NCBI RefSeq assembly: GCF_003944765.1
Contig: NZ_RWIU01000002.1
Span: forward strand, 372,001 to 436,000
Direction: 5' to 3'
DNA length: 64,000 nucleotides
From: Hymenobacter perfusus
GTDB lineage: Bacteria; Bacteroidota; Bacteroidia; Cytophagales; Hymenobacteraceae
Below the pieces are notes generated by a model, which made no database searches, was not told the DNA's origin, and worked only from the letters and a program-made list of their open reading frames with translations. Every line of letters starts with the position of its first letter. Position 1 is the first letter of the stretch. A program made the position numbers and the translations under genes. Shown here piece by piece: positions 26,770-35,008 of this stretch.

Positions 26770-27297
26770 CTTCCCGGCAATTCGCTCCACCTGTTTCTGG
26801 TGGTGCAACACGTGGTCGAGCATGAAATCCAGAGTTTGGTAAATGGTGAGCATACCGGAGCGGGGGTGCTTGAAAATGGCGCGGTCCAGCAGGTTCCCGG
26901 GATACTCATTGAGCAGGCGCTCCAGGCGGCGGCGCACTGCTTCCCATTCAGCCTGCAGCTCCGGCAGGGGGGGCACTTCGGCGGGCGTAAGCTTCGCCAG
27001 ATAGGAGGGCACCTTGAAGCGCGTGAAAGGTAGCCGCAACGCCATCCGCAACAGCCGCGACTTCAGAAACGCCGCAAACCCGGACTTCTCCAGCGTTTCC
27101 GCCTGCAGCAGCTTCTTCTCCATGTACTGCCCGATGCCCATTTCTGAAACCACCAGATGCTGCACAACCTGCGCCGCCGACCACTGCCCCGGGCCCGGCG
27201 ACTGGGTGGCTTTGGGGCCCAGGGCCGCCACGGTGGTCAGCATATGGGTGGTGGCATGTTCCAGCTGTTCAAAACGAAGGTGCAGACGGTGATTCAT
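26761..27297 (-). CDS. DinB-like family protein
   Basis: A 178-residue four-helix-bundle protein of the DinB/YfiT superfamily, metal-dependent enzymes often acting as thiol or bacillithiol transferases or of unknown role. Candidate metal ligands are His in WSAAQVVQHLVVSE and the HxxxH-like MLDHVLHHQKQVERI near the C-terminus. The last codons (GKVT) are encoded by the right arm of an inverted repeat. Start is the ATG at 27297; a promoter-like TACCTTTT lies 33 bases upstream at 27330-27337, divergent to the flavoprotein gene. Confidence 0.75.
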   Translation of the reverse strand: MNHRLHLRFEQLEHATTHMLTTVAALGPKATQSPGPGQWSAAQVVQHLVVSEMGIGQYMEKKLLQAETLEKSGFAAFLKSRLLRMALRLPFTRFKVPSYLAKLTPAEVPPLPELQAEWEAVRRRLERLLNEYPGNLLDRAIFKHPRSGMLTIYQTLDFMLDHVLHHQKQVERIAGKVT

Positions 27298-27318
27298 AAA
27301 TGGGTGGGAGTGGAAACG

Positions 27319-27326
27319 TAGCTTTG
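27319..27326 (+). promoter_or_regulatory. -7 element for the flavoprotein gene
   Basis: TAGCTTTG is an exact TAnnTTTG match 49 bases before the ATG at 27375. Confidence 0.55.
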
Positions 27327-27329
27327 AGC

Positions 27330-27337
27330 AAAAGGTA
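27330..27337 (-). promoter_or_regulatory. -7 element for the DinB-like gene
   Basis: Read on the minus strand it is TACCTTTT. It faces the DinB-like gene, so two opposing promoters lie within 20 bases and their start regions overlap. Confidence 0.4.
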
Positions 27338-27374
27338 CGTAAAATCTATTCTGACCTTTTCCGTCCTTTACGTT

Positions 27375-28049
27375 ATGACTGCCAACTCCGCCTTCCCTTT
27401 TCGCCCATATCAATCAATTACTTTGTCGGAGGAAGAAATGGTGCAGCGAAGCACTGCTTTCTACCAGCGGCTCAATCAGCGCCGGTCCGTGCGCGACTTT
27501 TCCAGCCGTCCGGTTCCGCGTGAGGTTATTGAAAACCTGATCCGCACGGCTGGTACCGCGCCCAGTGGCGCTAATAAGCAGCCGTGGATGTTCTGCGCCG
27601 TGCAAAATATGTCCCTGAAACGCCAGATCAGAGCAGCGGCCGAGCAGGAGGAAGTGGAAGGCTATGCCCACCGCATGCCGCAGGAATGGCTGGAGGACTT
27701 GGCCCCGCTGGGTACTGATTGGCGGAAGCCGTTCTTGGAAGAAGCGCCGTGGCTGATTGTGGTATTCCGACGGATTTACGAACCTCAGCACGATGGCAGC
27801 CAGCGCAACAACTACTACGTGACGGAGTCGACGGGCCTGGCAACGGGCCTGCTGCTGGCCGCCGCGCACGAGGCCGGGCTGGTGGCCCTCACCCACACGC
27901 CCAGCCCCATGAACTTCCTGACGCGCCTGCTTGACCGCCCCAAAAACGAACGGCCCTTCCTGCTCATTCCCATCGGCTACCCGGCCCCCGATGCTCAGGT
28001 GCCCGATATTCAGCGCAAGCCGCTGGATGAAATAAGTACTTGGTATTGA
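27375..28049 (+). CDS. Iodotyrosine-deiodinase-like flavoprotein (nitroreductase fold)
   Basis: A 224-residue FMN protein of the nitroreductase superfamily. It matches iodotyrosine deiodinase closely: RRSVRDFSSRPVP and AGTAPSGANKQPW for FMN, then RMPQEWLEDLAPLGTDWRKP, EEAPWLIVVFRRIYEP and IPIGYPAPDAQVPD. The three residues that hold the amino-acid part of halotyrosine in the known enzyme are present at the right spacing: Glu93, Tyr97 and Lys118 (intervals 4 and 21). It would reductively remove iodide or bromide from halotyrosines. Bacterial homologues have been studied in Haliscomenobacter. The start was set at MTANSAFPF. The native substrate here is unknown. Confidence 0.82.
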   Translation: MTANSAFPFRPYQSITLSEEEMVQRSTAFYQRLNQRRSVRDFSSRPVPREVIENLIRTAGTAPSGANKQPWMFCAVQNMSLKRQIRAAAEQEEVEGYAHRMPQEWLEDLAPLGTDWRKPFLEEAPWLIVVFRRIYEPQHDGSQRNNYYVTESTGLATGLLLAAAHEAGLVALTHTPSPMNFLTRLLDRPKNERPFLLIPIGYPAPDAQVPDIQRKPLDEISTWY

Positions 28050-28078
28050 AGCTTTTTAGCAGGTTGTCGGAAGTTGTT

Positions 28079-28167
28079 AGAACCTCATGCTGAGCTTGTC
28101 GAAGCATCTCTACCGCAATGGTCAACGAAGCGGTAGAGATGCTTCGACAAGCTCAGCATGAGGTTCT
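28079..28167. repeat. 38-bp perfect-arm inverted repeat
   Basis: Arms at 28079-28116 and 28130-28167 are perfectly complementary with a 13-base loop. They contain CATGCTGAGCTTGTCGAAGC, a phrase that recurs in variant form at 39341-39450. It lies between the flavoprotein and pdhB genes. Confidence 0.92.
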
Positions 28168-28238
28168 GATGGACTTTATAAACAGCTTCACTACATGCTG
28201 AAAGGATATGCAAGCCGGCCGTTTGCCGGGAGTCAAGC

Positions 28239-28274
28239 AAAAAGGGTCAGCATCACATGATGCTGACCCTTTTT
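28239..28274. terminator. Bidirectional terminator upstream of pdhB stop
   Basis: AAAAAGGGTCAGCATCA and its complement, separated by two bases, form a hairpin between A-run and T-run. Confidence 0.85.
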
Positions 28275-28306
28275 ACGTATTGTAAAGCGCAGGGCTTTCT
28301 AGGAAC

Positions 28307-29290
28307 TTACTTGGCTACGTACAGTACTTCCTTTACGGCCTTCACGGTGCGCTCCACGTTGGGCAGGGAGGCTTCGATGAGGGTAGGAGCGTAGGGCAGC
28401 GGCACGTCCATGCAGGTGATGCGCAGCACGGGGGCATCAAGGAAGTCGAAGGCGCGGCGCTGCACCATATAGGCCAGTTCCGAGCTGATGCTGGCCAGCG
28501 GCCAGGCTTCTTCCACAATCACCATCCGGTTGGTTTTCTTCACCGATTCGATGAGCGTGTCATAATCGATGGGCCGCACGGAGCGCAGGTCGATGACCTC
28601 GGCGTTGATGCCTTCCTTGGCCAGCTCATCGGCGGCGGCCAAAGCCACTTTCATCATTTTGCCGAAGCTCACGAGGGTTACACTTTCGCCGGGGCGCACC
28701 ACGTTGGCTTTGCCAATCGGAATCAGATATTCCTCTTCAGGTACTTCGCCTTTGTCGCCGTACATCAGCTCCGACTCCATGAAAATCACCGGGTCGGCGT
28801 CGCGGATGGCCGATTTCAGCAGGCCTTTGGCATCGTAGGGCGTGGAAGGTACCACTACTTTCAGGCCGGGCGTGTTGGCAAACCAGTTCTCAAAGTTCTG
28901 GGAGTGCTGCGACGACAGCATGCCGGCGTTGCCGGTCGGCCCGCGGAACACCATCGGGGCCGTATACTGCCCACCCGACATCGACATGATTTTGGCGGCC
29001 GAGTTAATCACTTGGTCAATGGCTACCAACGAGAAGTTGAAGGTCATGAACTCGATGATGGGCTTGAGGCCGTTGATGGCCGCTCCCACGCCGATGCCGG
29101 CAAAACCCAGCTCGGCAATGGGCGTGTCAATCACGCGCTCCGGGCCGAATTCGTCGAGCATGCCCTGGCTTACTTTGTAGGCGCCGTTGTATTCGGCAAC
29201 TTCTTCGCCCATCAGAAATACGCTCGCGTCGCGACGCATTTCCTCAGACATGGCTTCACGCAGGGCTTCCCGGAATTGGATGGTCCGCAT
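28307..29290 (-). CDS. pdhB: Pyruvate dehydrogenase E1 component, beta subunit
   Basis: A 327-residue transketolase-like beta subunit of the oxidative decarboxylation complex, converting pyruvate to acetyl-CoA with the alpha subunit, E2 and E3. Family blocks: FLMGEEVAEYNGAYKVSQGM, DTPIAELGFAGIGVGAA, RGPTGNAGMLSSQHSQNFENW, and VIDLRSVRPID followed by VEEAWPLASISSE; these are excerpted to show order. The alpha subunit is not beside it, so the complex genes are dispersed as in many Bacteroidota. The gene stands alone between two inverted repeats. Confidence 0.93.
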   Translation of the reverse strand: MRTIQFREALREAMSEEMRRDASVFLMGEEVAEYNGAYKVSQGMLDEFGPERVIDTPIAELGFAGIGVGAAINGLKPIIEFMTFNFSLVAIDQVINSAAKIMSMSGGQYTAPMVFRGPTGNAGMLSSQHSQNFENWFANTPGLKVVVPSTPYDAKGLLKSAIRDADPVIFMESELMYGDKGEVPEEEYLIPIGKANVVRPGESVTLVSFGKMMKVALAAADELAKEGINAEVIDLRSVRPIDYDTLIESVKKTNRMVIVEEAWPLASISSELAYMVQRRAFDFLDAPVLRITCMDVPLPYAPTLIEASLPNVERTVKAVKEVLYVAK

Positions 29291-29392
29291 AATCGGTTAG
29301 GAAAGTCAAAAAAGACGGTTCAGAAACAAAAAGCCGGCGCAAGTCCGGCCCGTAAAGCTACAACGACTAGCCGGGACGGGCAAACGGTGAAA

Positions 29393-29475
29393 TTGCGAAG
29401 TGGTGAGTTTGATGTTCTGGTAGCACTACGTTTATAATCTGCGCCTACAAAAACATCAAACTCACCACTTCACAA
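29393..29475. repeat. 24-bp-arm inverted repeat
   Basis: Arms TTGCGAAGTGGTGAGTTTGA... (29393-29416) and ...CACCACTTCACAA (29452-29475) differ by one base, with a 35-base loop. It lies between pdhB and the OmpA-TPR gene, which is on the same strand. It may mark the end of the lipoprotein gene transcript. Confidence 0.85.
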
Positions 29476-29484
29476 ATTTACCTT

Positions 29485-31299
29485 TTACCGCAGCACTTCC
29501 ATGAACTGTTTACCCTTGGCGAAGTCGCGGAACTCCAGGTCCTCCACGGCGCGGTTGGCGTAAGTGCGGTCCAGCTGCACGGCGCGGCGCAGGTGCATGG
29601 CCATGGCGGGCTCGTTCTGCTGGCGAGCGGCCACTATGGCGAGGCAGTAATACACCAGCGGGTCCTGGGGGCGCAGGGCAATGGCTAGAGCATAAATGTC
29701 GGCCGCGCCCTGGTAGTTGCCTTTCAGCACGTAAATCAGGGCCCGGTTCATAATGTTCTGGTAGGTTTTGGAACTGAAGCTGAGGCTGCGCAGGGCATCA
29801 TCGAGCTGGCCCACTTCAATTTCCAGGGCGGCCTTATCGGCGAAAATCTTGCTGAGCACGGCGCGGGGGCCGCCCAGCTTGATGGCGTAGTCGTAGTTCT
29901 GGAGGGCTTCCAGCTTGTCGCCGGCGCGGTGGTAGGCGCTGCCCACGCGGTAGAACAGCTCGGCGGTGGGGTTGCGGTGGGCCGCCAGCGTGAAGTTTAC
30001 GGCCGCCCGGCGCAGGTAGGCCCGCTGCACTTTGGGGTTCACTTCCTTCTCGGAGCGCAGCAGCAGCACCACCGCCAAGTTGTGGTAGGCCTGCCAGAGG
30101 CCCGTGGTAGCCACGGCCGTTTCGTAGATGCGCTGCTTTTCGGCCAGTAGGGGCGTGAGGCTGGCCGAGTAGCGCAGCTCCTCGGGCGTGAGGGCGTCGG
30201 CCTCGGTCTGCTTCTCCACAATCTTCTTGGAGAGCAGGTAAATCTCCGAATCGTAGCGCTTGGGCGCGGAGTAGCGCACGGCCACCGTGCCGAAGCGCAT
30301 GACGGGGTAAATGTACTGGTCGAGGTAGTCGTAGAAGCTGAGCCGGTGCAGGCTTTCTTCCTTCTGGGCGTAGGTGCCGGGCGTGTCGTTGATGAGCAGC
30401 AGCACCGAATCCTGCTGCCCGGGCTTCAGGGCCGACTGCTGCACCTTGCTCAGGAACAGGTCCCAGCGGCGGTGGTAGGCTTCGGTTTCAAAGTCAATCT
30501 GGCTGACCTTGTTGAGGTAGGAATCGGTGTCGACGCGTTTCTTATAGTAGTTCATCAGCGCCTTCACGCGCTTGTCGGCCAGGCGCGGGTCGTGGCGGTC
30601 CAGGGAGTCGGGCGAGTGGCCGGCCACAATCATCACCCGCTCGGTGTGCTGGTTGGCTTCGATGAAATCTTCCAGCGCCGCCACGTTGGTGCCCAGAAAG
30701 TTGCGAATTTCGGCCTTGCCCGCATCGAAAAAGAAGGGTAGCACCCGCGTGCCGCTTATGTTGTTGTCGGCCGTTTCGGGTAGCAGCGTAATGGCCGTAT
30801 CCTGGCGCACGACCAGGCGACTGGTGGTTACGATACCCCGCGCCAGCCGGATTTCATTGCCTTTTACCCGCTTACCGCCGGGCTTGGTTTCGCGGGCATC
30901 AGGCAGGGCCAGCAGCTCACCGGGGCTTTTCTGGGGCGAGTACGGAAAGGAAAACTGCTTGCGAATAACGAGCTGGTCCTTGTTCTGCTCATCGTACACG
31001 TACTCACCCGAGATGAACGTGAGGCGGCCCACGGTATCCTCGCGCAGGCCGTTGTTGTAGCGGTAGGTGAGGCCCAGGTTATAGGCCGCGCCTTTGCGCA
31101 GATGGCTGGCGGGCACTTTGGCCGTCACCTCAAACAGCACGTTTTCGCCGTTGCTTTCCAGCACTGTAGGCTGCACCGTAAGCTCCTGCCCGGTCTGGGC
31201 CTGCTTCAGGACTTTGGATAAGGGCGAGCAGCCAGGTAGGAACACAGCGACTCCCACTAGGGCAACACCGGGCAGCAGACGAAACACGGAAACGGGCAT
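29485..31299 (-). CDS. OmpA-domain and TPR lipoprotein
   Basis: A 604-residue exported lipoprotein: signal peptide with lipobox VFLPGC (Cys24), a beta-rich N-terminal domain (TVQPTVLESNGENVLFEVTAK, excerpted), an OmpA-like segment in the middle (FFFDAGKAEIRN ... VMIVAGHSPDSLDRHDPRLADKRVKALM) and a C-terminal set of TPR-like helices (LFYRVGSAYHRAGDKLEALQNYDYAIKLG, MNRALIYVLKGNYQGAADIYALAIALRP; each is given in part only). The middle segment would bind peptidoglycan and the TPRs a partner, anchoring a complex to the cell wall from the outer membrane. The start at 31299 puts the lipobox at the normal place. Longer frames to 31437 lose the signal peptide. Confidence 0.78.
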   Translation of the reverse strand: MPVSVFRLLPGVALVGVAVFLPGCSPLSKVLKQAQTGQELTVQPTVLESNGENVLFEVTAKVPASHLRKGAAYNLGLTYRYNNGLREDTVGRLTFISGEYVYDEQNKDQLVIRKQFSFPYSPQKSPGELLALPDARETKPGGKRVKGNEIRLARGIVTTSRLVVRQDTAITLLPETADNNISGTRVLPFFFDAGKAEIRNFLGTNVAALEDFIEANQHTERVMIVAGHSPDSLDRHDPRLADKRVKALMNYYKKRVDTDSYLNKVSQIDFETEAYHRRWDLFLSKVQQSALKPGQQDSVLLLINDTPGTYAQKEESLHRLSFYDYLDQYIYPVMRFGTVAVRYSAPKRYDSEIYLLSKKIVEKQTEADALTPEELRYSASLTPLLAEKQRIYETAVATTGLWQAYHNLAVVLLLRSEKEVNPKVQRAYLRRAAVNFTLAAHRNPTAELFYRVGSAYHRAGDKLEALQNYDYAIKLGGPRAVLSKIFADKAALEIEVGQLDDALRSLSFSSKTYQNIMNRALIYVLKGNYQGAADIYALAIALRPQDPLVYYCLAIVAARQQNEPAMAMHLRRAVQLDRTYANRAVEDLEFRDFAKGKQFMEVLR

Positions 31300-31463
31300 A
31301 GACAAAGGGCAGGGGAAACCGCTAAATTCAGACATCAAACGGAAAAACCTTCCCAACCGACGTATCTTGTAGCGGCTTCGACGCGTAAGTGCTTGACAGC
31401 AGCCACTAATTATCGTATTTTGAATCAGGTTAGCCACTCCCGGCAGCTGAATACTCAGATGGT

Positions 31464-31682
31464 ATGAAACGACTAACCGACTTCATTGAAAAGCAAAGCT
31501 TCGGCGTGTGTGATGCCATTGGCAAGCGGGTAGGCTTCTCTTCGGGCAGCGTGCGGCTGTCCTTTATGTACGCCTCCTTCTTCACCTTCGGCTCGCCGAT
31601 TGTACTCTACTTTGCCCTGGCCTTCTGGATGAACGTGCGGCGGGCGTTGCGGCAGCAGCGCCGCACCGTGTGGGATTTGTAG
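31464..31682 (+). CDS. PspC-domain small membrane protein
   Basis: A 72-residue protein with the PspC core: GVCDAIGKRVGFSSGSVRLSF followed by one hydrophobic segment (FFTFGSPIVLYFALAFWM) and a basic C-terminus (NVRRALRQQRRTVWDL); these are consecutive parts. PspC proteins respond to envelope stress in enterobacteria; in Bacteroidota the role is unknown. It is divergent from the OmpA-TPR lipoprotein gene, and its own promoter must lie in the 164 bases between them. Confidence 0.8.
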   Translation: MKRLTDFIEKQSFGVCDAIGKRVGFSSGSVRLSFMYASFFTFGSPIVLYFALAFWMNVRRALRQQRRTVWDL

Positions 31683-31716
31683 CCCGCCGGGGTAACCGCC
31701 AAACGTTTGCGCTTTC

Positions 31717-31760
31717 ACACAGAAACAGCCCGATCTGACTGGATCGGGCTGTTTCTGTGT
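31717..31760. terminator. Bidirectional terminator
   Basis: Arms ACACAGAAACAGCCCGATC and GATCGGGCTGTTTCTGTGT pair perfectly around a 6-base loop, between the converging PspC and glycosyltransferase genes. Confidence 0.88.
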
Positions 31761-31767
31761 ATGGAAA

Positions 31768-32853
31768 TTACATCAACTTGTTGGCTGGCAACTCGGAAAA
31801 CTTGCGTTTGCCCTGACCGAAATACGCCCACACTAGGCTGCCCTGATATACGCCGGCCAACTCGGAACTGAGCCGCTTGACAGGCTGCTCCCGACGGCGC
31901 CAGCGCCAGTAGCTCAGCTTCCGTAGGAAATGCCAGTGCGCCCGCAGAATAGCCCGGAAGTCGGCGGAATTTCCCTGCAGTAGCAGGCGAAGAGCCGCTA
32001 CCCAATCCAGCCCCAGCCGGAGCAGCAGCACGCCCGGCAACTCGGCCGAGTGCGTGTTCTTGTAGACCAGGGCCAGGCCGTTGCGGAAGTTGAGGTAGGT
32101 TTTGCGCGGGTTGGATTTGTGTAGCGTGCCGCCCCCCACGTGGAACACCGCGCAGCCGCCGTAGTACCACACCTGCCAGCCCGCATTCTGCAGCCGCCAG
32201 CACAGGTCAATTTCCTCCATGTGCGCAAAAAATGCCGGTTCCAGTCCCCCCAGGGCATGCCAAGCCTCCGCCCGCACCAGCAGGCACGCGCCGGTAGCCC
32301 AGGCCACCGGGCGCGGGTCGTTATACTGTCCGGTATCCGTTTCCAGCGTATCAAACAGGCGGCCCCGGCAGAAAGGGTAGCCCAGTTGGTCGAGGTAGCC
32401 GCCACCGGCTCCGGCGTACTCGAACTGCTGCCGTTCGGTGGCCCCGGCACTGTACTGCCGGATTTTGGGCTGACAGGCTGCCGCCAGTGGGTTTTGTTCC
32501 AGCAGCGCGCGTTGCGGGCCCAGCCAGCCGGGCGTCACTTCCACATCGGAGTTGAGCAGTACATAGTACCGAAACTCCGGCCCTAGTTGTGCCAGTGCTT
32601 GGTTGTACCCCTCGCAAAAGCCCAGGTTACCGGAGTTGAGTATAACGCGGACCTGAGGAAACTCCCGCCGTACCAGCGCCACCGAGTCGTCGGTGGATGC
32701 GTTGTCGGCCACGAAAACGGTAGCGCCCTCGGAGTGAGCCAGTACGCCGGGCAAAAACTGCCGCAGGAAGGGCGCCCCGTTCCAATTGAGGATGACAACG
32801 GCTACATCGGCGCAGCTACTAAGGGCAGCGGGCCGCTCAAAGGCCAAAGCCAC
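31768..32853 (-). CDS. Family 2 glycosyltransferase
   Basis: A 361-residue GT-A fold glycosyltransferase related to rhamnosyl- and other envelope sugar transferases. The nucleotide-sugar motif is VAVVILNWNGAPFLRQFLP, followed by FVADNASTDDS and the DxD-type LLNSDVEVTP; ACLLVRAEAW and HMEEIDLCWRLQNAGW complete the fold. It is coupled to ybaB: GTG at 32853 lies 16 bases before the ybaB stop. No ATG suits the start, and TTG at 32847 is an alternative. It probably adds a sugar to a polysaccharide or lipid; target unknown. Confidence 0.85.
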   Translation of the reverse strand: MALAFERPAALSSCADVAVVILNWNGAPFLRQFLPGVLAHSEGATVFVADNASTDDSVALVRREFPQVRVILNSGNLGFCEGYNQALAQLGPEFRYYVLLNSDVEVTPGWLGPQRALLEQNPLAAACQPKIRQYSAGATERQQFEYAGAGGGYLDQLGYPFCRGRLFDTLETDTGQYNDPRPVAWATGACLLVRAEAWHALGGLEPAFFAHMEEIDLCWRLQNAGWQVWYYGGCAVFHVGGGTLHKSNPRKTYLNFRNGLALVYKNTHSAELPGVLLLRLGLDWVAALRLLLQGNSADFRAILRAHWHFLRKLSYWRWRRREQPVKRLSSELAGVYQGSLVWAYFGQGKRKFSELPANKLM

Positions 32854-33172
32854 CCAGGTCGAGGCCGGGAATATTGGGAATAAGGCCGGCGGTTTTGCTC
32901 TTGATTTCGGCACTAGCTTTCTCGCCGGCTTCCTCCATCACCTTGTTCACGGCAGCTACTACCAGGTCGGCCAGCATCTCCCGGTCCTGGGGTTGGAGCA
33001 GGCTTTCATCGATTTCCAGCTTCAGCAAGCGGCGCTGCCCATTGGCCGTAGCGCGCACCAGTCCCCCGCCCGATTCGGCGGTGGCGGTCAGGTACTGAAG
33101 CTGGTCCTGGGCTTGTTTCATCTTCTCCTGAAGATCCTTCATTTTGCTCATCATGCCCATCATGTCAAACAT
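32837..33172 (-). CDS. YbaB/EbfC nucleoid-associated protein
   Basis: A 111-residue DNA-binding protein of the YbaB/EbfC family, normally a small dimer that coats DNA. The start MFDMMGMMSKMKDLQEKMKQAQ opens with the family helix, and the LVRATANGQRRLLKLEIDESLL strand region and the DLVVAAVNKVMEEAGEKA helix follow. The Met-rich, Lys/Glu-rich N-terminus is typical. The gene overlaps the glycosyltransferase start by 17 bases. Bacteroidota homologues are usually found alone or beside recR; here a glycosyltransferase is the partner. Confidence 0.85.
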   Translation of the reverse strand: MFDMMGMMSKMKDLQEKMKQAQDQLQYLTATAESGGGLVRATANGQRRLLKLEIDESLLQPQDREMLADLVVAAVNKVMEEAGEKASAEIKSKTAGLIPNIPGLDLGGFGL

Positions 33173-33540
33173 CAGGTAGTAGCGGTTAGTCCGGAAGACC
33201 GGAAAGAATGGTAGAAAAATTTCTGTTAGCCTCAGCGGCCTGAAGGGCGCTGCGCGGGGCAATTTACGTCAAACACCTGTACCGGGGGGGCGGTTGGGTT
33301 GGTGCTAGGCCGGGAAGCTGCGGATCGGGGCAGCGTTATCGCGCCGGCCGCCGGTCAATGCCCCTCAGGTGGTCTGGCTGCTCAATACGCTTACTTGGAA
33401 AGTAGAGGTGGTGTATCCAGGACAAAAGCAGTGGGTTTTTTAGGAGACAGGACTTATGCAAAGGGGGCTGATTTGCAGCATGCGCATTCAACTGCTGAAT
33501 GAGGGCAGCCCGTTTTCTTTCACGACTTAGTCAGACTACC

Positions 33541-33604
33541 TCAGGCAAAATAAATCGACCGTGCGCACCGGGAGAGGCGCGCACGGTCGATTTATTTTGC
33601 CTGA
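33541..33604. terminator. Strong hairpin immediately upstream of the ara operator
   Basis: Perfect 26-base arms starting TCAGGCAAAATAAATCGACC, with a 12-base loop and AT-rich outer ends. It fits a bidirectional terminator, yet no gene ends beside it on the plus strand. It ends 4 bases before the operator. Confidence 0.75.
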
Positions 33605-33607
33605 TTT

Positions 33608-33623
33608 ACACAAACGATTGTGT
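33608..33623. promoter_or_regulatory. ara-type LacI operator (ACACAAACGATTGTGT)
   Basis: It shares the 14-base core with the site at 13698. It covers a TTG at 33618-33620 that lies 20 bases from a -7-like TACTTTAG at 33641-33648, so bound repressor would block the -33 region. Confidence 0.78.
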
Positions 33624-33648
33624 GCATTCGAAACCTTTTCTACTTTAG
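33618..33648 (+). promoter_or_regulatory. Probable promoter of the galM-araBDA operon
   Basis: TTG at 33618-33620, 20 bases, then TACTTTAG at 33641-33648. The -7 element deviates from TAnnTTTG at two positions. Leader length would be about 145 bases. Confidence 0.45.
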
Positions 33649-33799
33649 ACACCGCTTAACTGGATATTAATCAGGAAGTCAATTGACTTCGTGCACTGCG
33701 AGGATCTACTCACAGTAGCAAATTTCAGCGTTTTCTACGTCCGATGCGTTGAGTTCAGCCTCCGCGACAACTCATACGTTCTTCCTGTCATTTTTCCCC

Positions 33800-35008
33800 A
33801 TGCTGTTCATGATAAGTTACTTTCGATATCTGTCAGCTCACAGCCAAGCGGCTGGTTTAGCTGCCTTGCTGGCAGTAAGCAGCTGCAATCAATCGACGCC
33901 GGCAGAACAGACGGCCGCCACTTCTCCCTCCATGACTGACACCACCCAAACCACTGCGGCCACCGCGCCGGTTTCGGCCTCGTTTGGCCAAACCCAGGAC
34001 GGTACCGAAGTTCAGCTCTACACCCTCACCAACGGCCACGGTCTGAAGGTGAGCATCACCAACTACGGCGGTACCATCACCAGTCTGCTGGTGCCCGATA
34101 AAGCCGGTAAGCCGGGCGAAATAGTGCTGGGCTTTGCCGACGTGAGCGGCTACCAGAGCCCGGAGTTCCGGAAGGCCGGCCCGTATTTCGGGGCCCTGAT
34201 CGGGCGCTACGGCAACCGCATTGCCAAGGGCAGGTTTACCCTCGATGGCCAGGAATACACCCTGGCCAAAAATAACGGCGAAAACACCCTGCACGGCGGC
34301 AAAATTGGTTTTGATAAGGTAATATGGCAGGCTGAGCCGGGCACCTCCGCCGAGGGGCAGACCCTCAAGCTCACTTACCTCAGCAAAGACGGCGAGGAAG
34401 GATATCCTGGCAACCTCAGCGTGACGGTAGTGTACACGCTCACGGCCGACGACACGCTGAAAATCGACTACTCGGCCACCACCGACAAGGCTACGCCCGT
34501 CAACCTGACCAACCACGCCTATTTCAACCTCAGCGGGGGCAAGGACGTGCTGGGCCACGAGGTGACCATTGCTGCCGACCGCTACAATGTGGTGGATGCC
34601 GGCCTGATTCCGACCGGCGAGCTGCGCCCCGTGAAGGGTACGCCTTTCGATTTCACCACGCCCCACACCATCGGCGAGCGGATTGCGCAGGTACCCGGCG
34701 GCTACGACCATAACTGGCTGCTGAACCCAGCCGCTGGTCAGCCCGCCGCTACCGTGTACGAGCCCACCACGGGCCGTACCATGCAGGTATCCACCACCGA
34801 GCCGGGCCTGCAGTTCTACACCGGCAACTTCCTGGATGGCACGCTAAAAGGCGCCAAGGGCCAGGTATACGGTAAGCATGCCGGCTTCTGTATGGAGACC
34901 CAGCACTTCCCCGATTCGCCCAATCAGCCCACGTTTCCGAGCACGATTCTGAAACCCGGCCAGACGTTGAAATCTACGACCATCTACAAGTTTGGCGTGC
35001 GCCAATAG
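33800..35008 (+). CDS. galM: Aldose 1-epimerase (mutarotase), exported lipoprotein
   Basis: About 402 residues including a signal peptide that ends in a lipobox-like VSSC (LAALLAVSSCNQST), so it is probably lipid-anchored in the periplasm or on the surface. Mutarotase features: ITNYGGTITSLLVPD, FGALIGRYGNRIAKG, the catalytic His in NLTNHAYFNLSG and Asp in GGYDHNWLL, plus the Glu in CMETQHFPDSPNQP. It interconverts alpha and beta anomers of galactose and perhaps arabinose. The ATG at 33800 was chosen because the signal begins there; an ATG at 33749 is possible. It heads the ara operon. Confidence 0.9.
   Translation: MLFMISYFRYLSAHSQAAGLAALLAVSSCNQSTPAEQTAATSPSMTDTTQTTAATAPVSASFGQTQDGTEVQLYTLTNGHGLKVSITNYGGTITSLLVPDKAGKPGEIVLGFADVSGYQSPEFRKAGPYFGALIGRYGNRIAKGRFTLDGQEYTLAKNNGENTLHGGKIGFDKVIWQAEPGTSAEGQTLKLTYLSKDGEEGYPGNLSVTVVYTLTADDTLKIDYSATTDKATPVNLTNHAYFNLSGGKDVLGHEVTIAADRYNVVDAGLIPTGELRPVKGTPFDFTTPHTIGERIAQVPGGYDHNWLLNPAAGQPAATVYEPTTGRTMQVSTTEPGLQFYTGNFLDGTLKGAKGQVYGKHAGFCMETQHFPDSPNQPTFPSTILKPGQTLKSTTIYKFGVRQ

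Larger units (their letters stand above)
33173..33799. other. Regulatory intergenic region upstream of galM-araBDA
   Basis: About 630 bases lie between ybaB and galM. They hold a strong terminator hairpin (33541-33604), an ara-type operator (33608-33623) and a probable promoter (33618-33648). From 33260 to 33540 there is nothing recognisable: an unremarkable open frame and no known RNA fold. Confidence 0.55.

Noticed and set aside
31698..31709. A LacI-like palindrome CCAAACGTTTGC at the end of the PspC gene.
   Set aside because: It lies after a stop codon and before a terminator, with no promoter beside it; 11 of 12 bases match the gal-type motif, but location makes regulation unlikely.
33299..33502. 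Possible SRP or other structured RNA in the gap before galM.
   Set aside because: The conserved SRP loop (GGAAG...GGAAGCAGCC) is absent and no other known fold was seen.
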